A DNA stretch of 64,000 nt from Dallia pectoralis (lineage: Eukaryota; Chordata; Actinopteri; Esociformes; Umbridae). Location of the stretch: positions 12,265,934 to 12,329,933 of the forward strand of contig CM055730.1 in assembly GCA_029465975.1 (NCBI GenBank), written 5' to 3'. Made by a program: the position numbers and the translations under genes. Within the stretch, counting starts at the first letter, position 1. Each line of letters starts with the position of its first letter. Shown here piece after piece: positions 40,601 to 52,600 of the stretch. The notes under the pieces are model-generated. The model was not told the origin of the DNA, searched no databases, and was given only the letters and a program-made list of their open reading frames with translations.

Positions 40601-43600
40601 GAGATGTGACATGGCAGTTGCATTATGGGAGATGTGACATGGCAGTTGCATTATGGGGGGGGATGTGACATGCCAGTTACAGTATAGGAGATGTGCCATG
40701 TTGCTTGAACCCGACATTCATGTTGAGTTTGGAATGGCATCATTATTTTGTTAATTTAAGTCTATAGCTTCAGCTGGGCATTTTAAGGATTGAAAACACT
40801 AACCTTCTACTTCTGTCTACCAGGGTAAGATACTGGTAGGCACTCAGGATGGTGAGATCATTGAGGTGGGGGAGAAGAACGCCGCATCCAACATCCTAAT
40901 CAACGGTCACATGCAGGGGGAGATCTGGGGCCTGGCCACACACCCCTCTAAAGACCTCTTCATCTCTGCCAGTGATGATGGTACCATCCGCATATGGAAC
41001 CTTGCAGACAAGGTACAGTGATTATATACGCTGTGTGTTATATATACACGCTGTGTGTTATATATACACGCTGTGTGTTATATATACACGCTGTGTGTTA
41101 TATATACACGCTGTGTGTTATATATATACGCTGTGTGTTATATATATACGCTGTGTGTTATATATATACGCTGTGTGTTATATATATACGCTGTGTGTTA
41201 TATATATATACGCTGTGTGTTATATATATATACGCTGTGTGTTATATATATATACGCTGTGTGTTATATATATATACGCTGTGTGTTATATATATATACG
41301 CTGTGTGTTATATATATATACGCTGTGTGTTATATATATATACGCTGTGTGTTATATATATATACGCTGTGTGTTATATATATATACGCTGTGTGTTATA
41401 TATATATACGCTGTGTGTTATATATATATACGCTGTGTGTTATATATATATACGCTGTGTGTTATATATATATACGCTGTGTGTTATATATATATACGCT
41501 GTGTGTTATATATATATACGCTGTGTGTTATATATATATACGCTGTGTGTTATATATATATACGCTGTGTGTTATATATACACGCTGTGTGTTATATATA
41601 CACGCTGTGTGTTATATATACACGCTGTGTGTTATATATACACGCTGTGTGTTATATATACACGCTGTGTGTTATATATACACGCTGTGTGTTATATATA
41701 CACGCTGTGTGTTATATATACACGCTGTGTGTTATATATACACGCTGTGTGTTATATATATACGCTGTGTGTTATATATATACGCTGTGTGTTATATATA
41801 TACGCTGTGTGTTATATATATACGCTGTGTGTTATATATATATACGCTGTGTGTTATATATATATACGCTGTGTGTTATATATATATACGCTGTGTGTTA
41901 TATATATATACGCTGTGTGTTATATATATATACGCTGTGTGTTATATATACGCTGTGTGTTATATATACGCTGTGTGTTATATATACGCTGTGTGTTATA
42001 TATACGCTGTGTGTTATATATACACGCTGTGTGTTATATATACACGCTGTGTGTTATATATACACGCTGTGTGTTATATATACACGCTGTGTGTTATATA
42101 TACACGCTGTGTGTTATATATACACGCTGTGTGTTATATATACACGCTGTGTGTTATATATACACGCTGTGTGTTATATATACACGCTGTGTGTTATATA
42201 TACACGCTGTGTGTTATATATACACGCTGTGTGTTATATATACGCTGTATGTTATATATACGCTGTGTGTTTCTGCTGAGTAGAATTATCTGTTTGAACA
42301 CATATTAAATGTCATTAATAATTTACTTCTGGAGACTTTAAAAAAAATCTTCAATCGATGTTTGTGTAATCCTTGGTGTTCTTGGTTTCTTTTGAGCTGT
42401 TTGTCTTGGGTGTTGCGGCAACTCTGCTGTTTGTTTACCTGATAGAAACTCCTGAACAAAGTGAGCCTGGGTCACCCAGCAAAGTGTGCCAGCTACAGTC
42501 CTGATGGGGAGATGGTCTCAGTCGGCATGAAGAATGGAGAGTTCATTATCCTCCTGACCAACTCACTAAAGATCTGGGGCAAGAAACGGGACCGCAGTGC
42601 AGCCATACAGGATGTGAGGTAATGACTTACATAAGAAACAGGACCGCAGTGCAGCCATACAGGATGTGAGGTAATGACTTAAGAAACGGGACCGCAGTGC
42701 AGCCATACAGGATGTGAGGTAATGACTTACATAAGAAACGGGACCGCAGTGCAGCCATACAGGATGTGAGGTAATGACTTGCATAAGAAACGAGACTGCA
42801 GTGCAGCCATACAGGATGTGAGGTAATGACTTAAGAAACGGGACCGCAGTGCAGCCATACAGGATGTGAGGTAATGACTTAAGAAACGGGACCGCAGTGC
42901 TGCCATACAGGATTTGAGGTAATGACTTAAGAAACGGGACCGCAGTGCAGCCATACAGGATGTGAGGTAATGACTTACATAAGAAACGGGACCGCAGTGC
43001 AGCCATACAGGATGTGAGGTAATGACTTACGAAACGGGACCGCAGTGCAGCCATACAGGATGTCAGGTAAGGACTTACATAAGAAACGAGACTGCAGTGC
43101 AGCCATACAGGATGTGAGGTAATGACTTACATAAGAAACGAGACTGCAGTGCAGCCATACAGGATGTGAGGTAATGACTTGCATAAGAAACGAGACTGCA
43201 GTGCAGCCATACAGGATGTGAGGTAATGACATACATAAGAAACGAGACTGCAGTGCAGCCATACAGGATGTGAGGTTGTTACGTTCCAGCTCCCTAAAGG
43301 GAGGGGAACCAGATAACCCATTGCTCAGGCCCACCGATGCCAGCAAAGGGAGTATGGTGTTGTGGTGCGAGAAAAGGACAACTAAAAATACCGTAAAACA
43401 ATGCTTTTATTTAGCCACGGTATTACGTAAATACTAAACAATACTAACGTTCTTAGGAAATTGGGGAGGGCTGGACAGACCAAAGCAAAGAAATAAACAA
43501 AACACAACCACTAACCTCCAAGCAACACAAACACATAAGAACCCCTATCTGGCACACGACCCAGGTGCCCTAAACAAACATACAGCTGGTGGTCCGCCCA

Positions 43601-46600
43601 GGTCTAGCTAGTGGTTCTAGACAGAAGTATACCTACGGGTGATGTATACCCCGGGGTAGCTCTAAATCTACTCCCCAACTCCCTAAAGAACAACAAAGGA
43701 GAGAAAGACAATTATTACAAATTATAATCACAAACAATCACCAAACAAAATGCTCCGTCCTGCCAACTGGAACACAAAACAGGGATAAACTAATACACAC
43801 AAAACAAGGCCAAAGGTGCTAAACAAAAATGTCAGGGAATCCATCCCAAAACCATAAAGATCCCCACATGTTACAAACCAACCAGTCAGCAGGAACCGAG
43901 CCAACTGATCCAAACCTGGGCTTTTTAAAGAGCCCAGGCAGCTGCAGACACTGATGAAGGGGCGGAGTCCCAAGTCCCAATCACCAGTTGAACAACCAAT
44001 CAGCTGCTGGATCAGTCTCAAAAGCCTTCTTGCCTGTGGGAAACACAAACACAACAACCACCAGCAACAAAACAATCCCAAAAAACGAACCCAGAACTCT
44101 GGGGACGTAACACGCCCCCAAAAAATTTTTGTGCAAACCACTGTTTGCACACAATTAACTCTGGTCCAGGGACACAAACAACGAGCCAGCGGTGCAGGGA
44201 ATGCAGACAACGCCTAAAGACAGAGGGATACAAACAACGAACATAACGAGTCTGCATCACCACAGACATGCCGAACTCTATCAAGAGCAGACACAACCGA
44301 GCTCCCGCAAGAGCAGACACAACCGAGCTCCCGGAGCAGACACAACCGAGCTCCCGCAAGAGCAGACACAACCGAGCTCCCGCAAGAGCAGACACAACCG
44401 AGCTCCCGCAAGAGCAGACACAACCGAGCTCCCGCAAGAGCAGACACAACCGAGCTCCCGCAAGAGCAGACACAACCGAGCTCCCGCAAGAGCAGACACA
44501 ACCGCTCCCGCAAGAGCAGACACAACCGAGCTCCCGCAAGAGCAGACACAACCGAGCTCCCGCAAGAGCAGACACAACCGAGCTCCCGCAAGAGCAGACA
44601 CAACCGAGCTCCCGCAACAGACACAACCGAGCTCCCGCAAGAGCAGACACAAAACCGAGCTCCCGCAAGAGCAGACACAGAAGTAGCTCCCGCAAGAGCA
44701 GACACAGAAGTAGCTCCCGCAAGAGCAGACACAGAAGTAGCTCCCGCAAGAGCAGACACAGAAGTAGCTCCCGCAAGAGCAGACACAGAAGTAGCTCCCG
44801 CAAGAGCAGACACAGAAGCAGCTCCCGCAAGAGCAGACACAGAAGTAGCTCCCGCAAGAGCAGACACAGAAGTAGCTCCCGCAAGAGCAGACACAGAAGC
44901 AGCTCCCGCAAGAGCAGACACAGAAGTAGCTCCCGCAAGAGCAGACACAGAAGTAGCTCCCGCAAGAGCAGACACAACCGAGCTCCCGCAAGAGCAGACA
45001 CAACCGAGCTCCCGCAAGAGCAGACACAACCGAGCTCCCGCAAGAGCAGACACAAACCGAGCTCCCGCAAGAGCAGACACAACCGAGCTCCCGCAAGAGC
45101 AGACACAACCGAGCTCCCGCAAGAGCAGACACAGAACCGAGCTCCCGCAAGAGCAGACACAGAACCGAGCTCCCGCAGAGCAGACACAGAACCGAGCTCC
45201 GCAAGAGCAGACACAGAACCGAGCTCCCGCAAGAGCAGACACAGAACCGAGCTCCCGCAAGAGCAGACACAGAACCGAGCTCCCGCAAGAGCAGACACAG
45301 AACCGAGCTCCCGCAAGAGCAGACACAGAACCGAGCTCCGCAAGAGCAGACCTGGGAACCGAGCTCCGCAAGAGCAGACACAGAACCGAGCTCCCTGCAA
45401 GAGCAGACACAGAACCGAGCTCCCGCAAGAGCAGACACAGAACCGAGCTCCCGCAAGAGCAGACACAGAACCGAGCTCCCGCAAGAGCAGACACAGAACC
45501 GAGCTCCCGCAAGAGCAGACACAGAACCGAGCTCCCGCAAGAGCAGACACAGAACCGAGCTCCCAAGAGCAGACACAGAACCGAGCTCCCGCAAGAGCAG
45601 ACACAGAACCGAGCTCCCGCAAGAGCAGACACAGAACCGAGCTCCCGCAAGAGCAGACACAGAACCGAGCCCCGCAAGAGCTCCCGCAAGAGCAGAACCG
45701 AGCTCCTGCAAGCAGACACAGAACCGAGCTAGCAGACAAACCGAGCTCCCGCAAGAGCAGACGAGAGCTCCCGCAAGAGCAGTAGAGACACAGAACCGAG
45801 CTCCCGCAAGAGCAGGCACAAACAGAGCTCCCGCAAGAGCAGGCACAAAACAGAGCTCCGCAAGAGCAGGCACAAACAGAGCTCCCGCAAGAGCCGAGCT
45901 CCCGCAAGAGCAGGCACAAACAGAGCAAGCAGGCCGAGAGCTCCCGCAAGAGCAGGCACAAACAGAGCTCCCGCAAGAGCAGGCACCAGAGCTCCCGCAA
46001 GAGCAGACAAACAGAGCTCCCGCAAGAGCAGGCAAAACAGAGCTCCCGCAGAGCAGGCCTCCCGCAAGAGCAGGCACAAACAGAGCTAAGAGCAGGCACA
46101 AACAGAGCTCCCGCAAGAGCAGGCACAAACAGAGCTCCCGCAAGAGCAGGCACAGAGCTCCCGCAAGAGCAGAGCTCCCGCAAGAGCAGGCACAAACAGA
46201 GCTCCCGCAGGTGGCTCCCGCAAGAGAGACAAACAGAGCTCCCGCACGGGAGCATCCAAAACACCACACCCCAACCACTGAGCATCAGGCGGTCGAGCAA
46301 CGGGCATCCAAATCCCGGATGAGCCCCCATTGTTACGTTCCAGCTCCCTAAAGGGAGGGGAACCAGATAACCCATTGCTCAGGCCCACCGATGCCAGCAA
46401 AGGGAGTATGGTGTTGTGGTGCGAGAAAAGGACAACTAAAAATACCGTAAAACAATGCTTTTATTTAGCCACGGTATTACGTAAATACTAAACAATACTA
46501 ACGTTCTTAGGAAATTGGGGAGGGCTGGACAGACCAAAGCAAAGAAATAAACAAAACACAACCACTAACCTCCAAGCAACACAAACACATAAGAACCCCT

Positions 46601-49600
46601 ATCTGGCACACGACCCAGGTGCCCTAAACAAACATACAGCTGGTGGTCCGCCCAGGTCTAGCTAGTGGTTCTAGACAGAAGTATACCTACGGGTGATGTA
46701 TACCCCGGGGTAGCTCTAAATCTACTCCCCAACTCCCTAAAGAACAACAAAGGAGAGAAAGACAATTATTACAAATTATAATCACAAACAATCACCAAAC
46801 AAAATGCTCCGTCCTGCCAACTGGAACACAAAACAGGGATAAACTAATACACACAAAACAAGGCCAAAGGTGCTAAACAAAAATGTCAGGGAATCCATCC
46901 CAAAACCATAAAGATCCCCACATGTTACAAACCAACCAGTCAGCAGGAACCGAGCCAACTGATCCAAACCTGGGCTTTTTAAAGAGCCCAGGCAGCTGCA
47001 GACACTGATGAAGGGGCGGAGTCCCAAGTCCCAATCACCAGTTGAACAACCAATCAGCTGCTGGATCAGTCTCAAAGCCTTCTTGCCTGTGGGAAACACA
47101 AACACAACAACCACCAGCAACAAAACAATCCCAAAAAAAAACGAACCCAGAACTCTGGGGACGTAACACGCCCCAAAAATTTTTTTGTGCAAACCACTGT
47201 TTGCACACAATTAACTCTGGTCCAGGGACACAAACAACGAGCCAGCGGTGCAGGGAATGCAGACAACGCCTAAAGACAGAGGGATACAAACAACGAACAT
47301 AACGAGTCTGCATCACCACAGACATGCCGAACTCTATCAAGAGCAGACCGAGCTCCCGCAAGAGCAGACACAACCGAGCTCCCGCAAGAGCAGACACAAC
47401 CGAGCTCCCGCAAGAGCAGACACAACCGAGCTCCCGCAAGAGCAGACACAACCGAGCTCCCGCAAGAGCAGACACAACCGAGCTCCCGCAAGAGCAGACA
47501 CAACCGAGCTCCCGCAAGAGCAGACACAACCGAGCTCCCGCAAGAGCAGACACAACCGAGCTCCCGCAAGAGCAGACACAACCGAGCTCCCGCAAGAGCA
47601 GACACAACCGAGCTCCCGCAAGAGCAGACACAACCGAGCTCCCGCAAGAGCAGACACAACCGAGCTCCCGCAAGAGCAGACACAACCGAGCTCCCGCAAG
47701 AGCAGACACAAACCGAGCTCCCGCAAGAGCAGACACAGAAGTAGCTCCCGCAAGAGCAGACACAGAAGTAGCTCCCGCAAGAGCAGACACAGAAGTAGCT
47801 CCCAAGAGCAGACACAGAAGCAGCTCCCGCAAGAGCAGACACAGAAGTAGCTCCCGCAAGAGCAGACACAGAAGTAGCTCCCGCAAGAGCAGACACAGAA
47901 GTAGCTCCCGCAAGAGCAGACACAGAAGTAGCTCCCGCAAGAGCAGACACAGAAGTAGCTCCCGCAAGAGCAGACACAGAAGCAGCTCCCGCAAGAGCAG
48001 ACACAGAAGCAGCTCCCGCAAGAGCAGACACAGAAGCAGCTCCCGCAGAGCAGACAGTAGCTCCCGCAAGAGCAGACACAACCGAGCTCCCGCAAGAGCA
48101 GACACAACCGACCTCCCGCAAGAGCAGACACAACCGAGCTCCCGCAAGAGCAGACACAACCGAGCTCCCGCAAGAGCAGACACAACCGAGCTCCCGCAAG
48201 AGCAGACACAGAACCGAGCTCCCGCAAGAGCAGACACAGAACCGAGCTCCCGCAAGAGCAGACACAGAACCGAGCTCCCGCAAGAGCAGACACAGAACCG
48301 AGCTCCCGCAAGAGCAGACACAGAACCGAGCTCCCGCAAGAGCAGACACAGAACCGAGCTCCCGCAAGAGCAGACACAGAACCGAGCTCCCGCAAGAGCA
48401 GACACAGAACCGAGCTCCCGCAAGAGCAGACACAGAACCGAGCTCCCGCAAGAGCAGACACAGAACCGAGCTCCCGCAAGAGCAGACACAGAACCGAGCT
48501 CCCGCAAGAGCAGACACAGAACCGAGCTCCCGCAAGAGCAGACACAGAACCGAGCTCCCGCAAGAGCAGACACAGAACCGAGCTCCGCAAGAGCAGACAC
48601 AGAACCGAGCTCCCGCAAGAGCAGACACAGAACCGAGCTCCCGCAAGAGCAGACACAGAACCGAGCTCCCGCAAGAGCAGACACAGAACCGAGCTCCCGC
48701 AAGAGCAGACACAGAACCGAGCTCCCGCAAGAGCAGACACAGAACCGAGCTCCCGCAAGAGCAGACACAGAACCGAGCTCCCGCAAGAGCAGACACAGAA
48801 CCGAGCTCCCGCAAGAGCAGACACAGAACCGAGCTCCCGCAAGAGCAGACACAGAACCGAGCTCCCGCAAGAGCAGACACAGAACCGAGCTCCCGCAAGA
48901 GCAGACACAGAACCGAGCTCCCGCAAGAGCAGACACAGAAGTAGCCCCCGCAAGAGCAGACACAGAAGTAGCCCCCGCAAGAGCAGACACAAACAGAGCT
49001 CCCGCAAGAGCAGGCACAAACAGAGCTCCCGCAAGAGCAGGCACAAACAGAGCTCCCGCAAGAGCAGGCACAAACAGAGCTCCCGCAAGAGCAGGCACAA
49101 ACAGAGCTCCCGCAAGAGCAGGCACAAACAGAGCTCCCGCAAGAGCAGGCACAAACAGAGCTCCCGCAAGAGCAGGCACAAACAGAGCTCCCGCAAGAGC
49201 AGGCACAAACAGAGCTCCCGCAAGAGCAGGCACAAACAGAGCTCCCGCAAGAGCAGGCACAAACAGAGCTCCCGCAAGAGCAGGCACAAACAGAGCTCCC
49301 GCAAGAGCAGGCACAAACAGAGCTCCCGCAAGAGCAGGCACAAACAGAGCTCCCGCAAGAGCAGGCACAAACAGAGCTCCCGCAAGAGCAGGCACAAACA
49401 GAGCTCCCGCAAGAGCAGGCACAAACAGAGCTCCCGCAAGAGCAGGCACAAACAGAGCTCCCGCAAGAGCAGGCACAAACAGAGCTCCCGCAAGAGCAGA
49501 CAAACAGAGCTCCCGCAAGAGCAGACAAACAGAGCTCCCGCAAGAGCAGACAAACAGAGCTCCCGCAAGAGCAGACAAACAGAGGGACCACGAGGCCTTA

Positions 49601-52600
49601 CTCACACCCCAACACCACACCCCAACCACTGAGCATCAGGCGGTCTGAGCAACGGGCATCCAAATCCCGGATGAGCCCCCATTTGTTACGTTCCAGCTCC
49701 CTAAAGGGAGGGGAACCAGATAACCCATTGCTCAGGCCCACCGATGCCAGCAAAGGGAGTATGGTGTTGTGGTGCGAGAAAAGGACAACTAAAAATACCG
49801 TAAAACAATGCTTTTATTTAGCCACGGTATTACGTAAATACTAAACAATACTAACGTTCTTAGGAAATTGGGGAGGGCTGGACAGACCAAAGCAAAGAAA
49901 TAAACAAAACACAACCACTAACCTCCAAGCAACACAAACACATAAGAACCCCTATCTGGCACACGACCCAGGTGCCCTAAACAAACATACAGCTGGTGGT
50001 CCGCCCAGGTCTAGCTAGTGGTTCTAGACAGAAGTATACCTACGGGTGATGTATACCCCGGGGTAGCTCTAAATCTACTCCCCAACTCCCTAAAGAACAA
50101 CAAAGGAGAGAAAGACAATTATTACAAATTATAATCACAAACAATCACCAAACAAAATGCTCCGTCCTGCCAACTGGAACACAAAACAGGGATAAACTAA
50201 TACACACAAAACAAGGCCAAAGCTGCTAAACAAAAATGTCAGGGAATCCATCCCAAAACCATAAAGATCCCCACATGTTACAAACCAACCAGTCAGCAGG
50301 AACCGAGCCAACTGATCCAAACCTGGGCTTTTTAAAGAGCCCAGGCAGCTGCAGACACTGATGAAGGGGCGGAGTCCCAAGTCCCAATCACCAGTTGAAC
50401 AACCAATCAGCTGCTGGATCAGTCTCAAAAGCCTTCTTGCCTGTGGGAAACACAAACACAACAACCACCAGCAACAAAACAATCCCAAAAAACGAACCCA
50501 GAACTCTGGGGACGTAACAGAGGTAATGACTTACATAAGAAACGAGACTGCAGTGCAGCCATACAGGATGTGAGGTAATGACTTGCATGAGATAATAAAC
50601 AATACCTTATTTCTGCCGTACAGGATGTGAGGTAATGACTTATAGGAGATACTTTGACCTGGGCTCTGGCACTTCAGCTGTACTCAAATCCACATCCTGC
50701 CTCAACCCTAACCCTAATCTAAGCTCCACCACCACTCAAATGTTAGTCTCATGGTTCACAAAATATATCTGTATCCCAATTCAGAATTGTACTTCTGGTT
50801 GTAACCATGGGAAAAAAGCAAACAAAACTAACTTAAAAATGGGATAAAACTCATCTTGAATAACATTGGGTATGTTGGATATGTATGTGGTCAATCTTAA
50901 TCGCACCCCAGGGACTCACAGCCAAGAACATGTTCGTCCTTCCTTCACATGAACCTGTTTTTAACACTGATTTACATTTTACACGGCTTCTCAGATTCAG
51001 CCCAGACAAACGTCTCCTGGCAGTTGGCTCGGTGGAGTGTACGGTTGACCTGTACGACCTGACCTTAGGCCCCTCCCTCAACCGTGTGGGCTACTGTAAG
51101 GACATCTCCAGCTTCGTTATCCAGATGGACTTCTCTGCCGACAGCAGGTTCATAGAGGTATGTCAACCTGACCGTGATGTAGAGTCGACCTGCCGTTGTA
51201 ACAAGCTTCCCTGTGGGCGTATGGGTTTGAATCCAGCCCTGTGCTATTCCAATAAACCCTCTACTCATACTTTTACCTTAACGTCCTAATAAAAAACATG
51301 AAAAGACTAAAAAGTAAAATGGATTGCCTCACTACTAAGAAAATTTGTTCTGAAATACAGCTGGGGGTGTTTTAAACAACAGGATGAATGTGAGAAATCC
51401 TTAGAGAACTGTAGTATTTGTTGAGCAGTGGGCGGTATTCTTACGGTTTATACGCTGTCGGGTGATTTCTTAGACAAAACACCATCGGTTTTCCATCAAT
51501 TTGCATTCTGAATGGCTTTTTTACATTCTGTATGTGTTTGAGGAAGGAGGGAACTGAAAGAATTATCCCAAAATGTAATCACAAAAAACATTTTGTGCTT
51601 GGTATTTACAAAATGACATTGTGTTTCAATATCATGAACATATTTAAATAGTGTTTTTATCACCTTAATCCCTGTGACACACCCCTCTGTTGTCGTTGGT
51701 TACAGTTATTCAACCCTCTACATTGGCCTGGTTTGGAGTCCTTATGTAATAACTCTTAAGACGGCATTTTAATGTCCAATAAATCACTGGGAGCAGATAC
51801 ACAGCAGATACACAGCAGATACACAGCAGATACACAGCATATACATAGACAGTCATCGTGCTGCATACAGATATTTCCGGAAATACACGCTTAAAGGTCA
51901 GTGTGTAAAAATGGTACAGAAAATCTCCCTGTTATTCGGCTTGAGATGTGTACATTGGGGTTTCAGACGTTCAGCGACGCATCGAGCTACCTCCTTAGGT
52001 CTTTAATTCAGCCGTGTTTAATTCAGCCGTCTTTACCATTTAATTATATTACACAACATGTTCTCACCACGTTCGTCTATCACTTTCATGCTTGCAAACA
52101 GCAGACATGTCTATATTTAGAGACACATATGGCAGCCGGTAATGTTTTTTTTTCAAGCCAAGTCCCCCTTTAGTTGACAGTAGTTTAGAAGGTCTCCTGA
52201 GTAACCTGACAGGCATTAGGGCGCTACACAGTAACCTGAAGTATTCCTATAGAATTACACACATTCCTGTCATGGAGACCCTTTTCCATTTTCTGAATGT
52301 TGCCACCGCTGCCACATGATGGTCTGAGAAAAGGGTAAGTAGCTTGGCCTTCTAAATTTAACTTGCCCTCAGCGTACGATTACAAGCGCATGTGTGTCTA
52401 TGACTCTGTCAGGGGTGGACGAGGAGGACATAGAAGGGAAGGACCCAGTGGTGCCAACGTCCTCATGTCATTGGAGGTTACATAATGGGGTAACCTCATT
52501 TGGATTTCCGCGTAATTCCGTGCAATCCAAACCAATGCGTTCGTTCTGGGCTTATACAGTAGATAGTTAAATAGTTGATAAGGCACTTCCTGGCTATGGA

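Larger units (their letters stand above)
43277..50519 (-). mobile_element. Non-autonomous LTR element, LTR-array-LTR-array-LTR
   Basis: Three LTRs of 836-838 bp, each starting TGTTACG and ending CGTAACA, enclose two internal regions (2218 and 2515 bp). Orientation is -: after each LTR's - strand end comes a primer binding site, then a short leader, the tandem array, about 170 bp of unique sequence and a T/G-rich tract before the next LTR. One GAGGT duplication flanks the whole block. I see no gag, protease, reverse transcriptase or integrase motif. By eye the LTRs differ at only a few sites, so insertion is recent. Best read as a Gypsy- or ERV-like non-autonomous element (TRIM/LARD class) duplicated by unequal LTR recombination. 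Confidence 0.92.

Noticed and set aside
40085..43276. Regular repeats suggestive of a CRISPR array
   Set aside because: Units are directly adjacent with no unique spacers, there are no cas genes, and the context is a spliced animal gene.
43728..44210. 160-codon - strand frame in LTR 1, with related frames in LTR 2 (46782-47210) and LTR 3 (50135-50488)
   Set aside because: It lies in LTR sequence, and its left-hand part is shared only because the LTRs are near-identical. The frames diverge by single-base indels at their starts, and no protein family is recognisable.
47035..49629. Frames of 740-865 codons in all three - frames and one + frame of the second LTR array
   Set aside because: Simultaneous openness of several frames follows from a stop-free repeat unit, not from coding selection.
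50700..50716. CCCTAACCCTAA as an interstitial telomere
   Set aside because: Only about two repeats, too short to mean more than chance.
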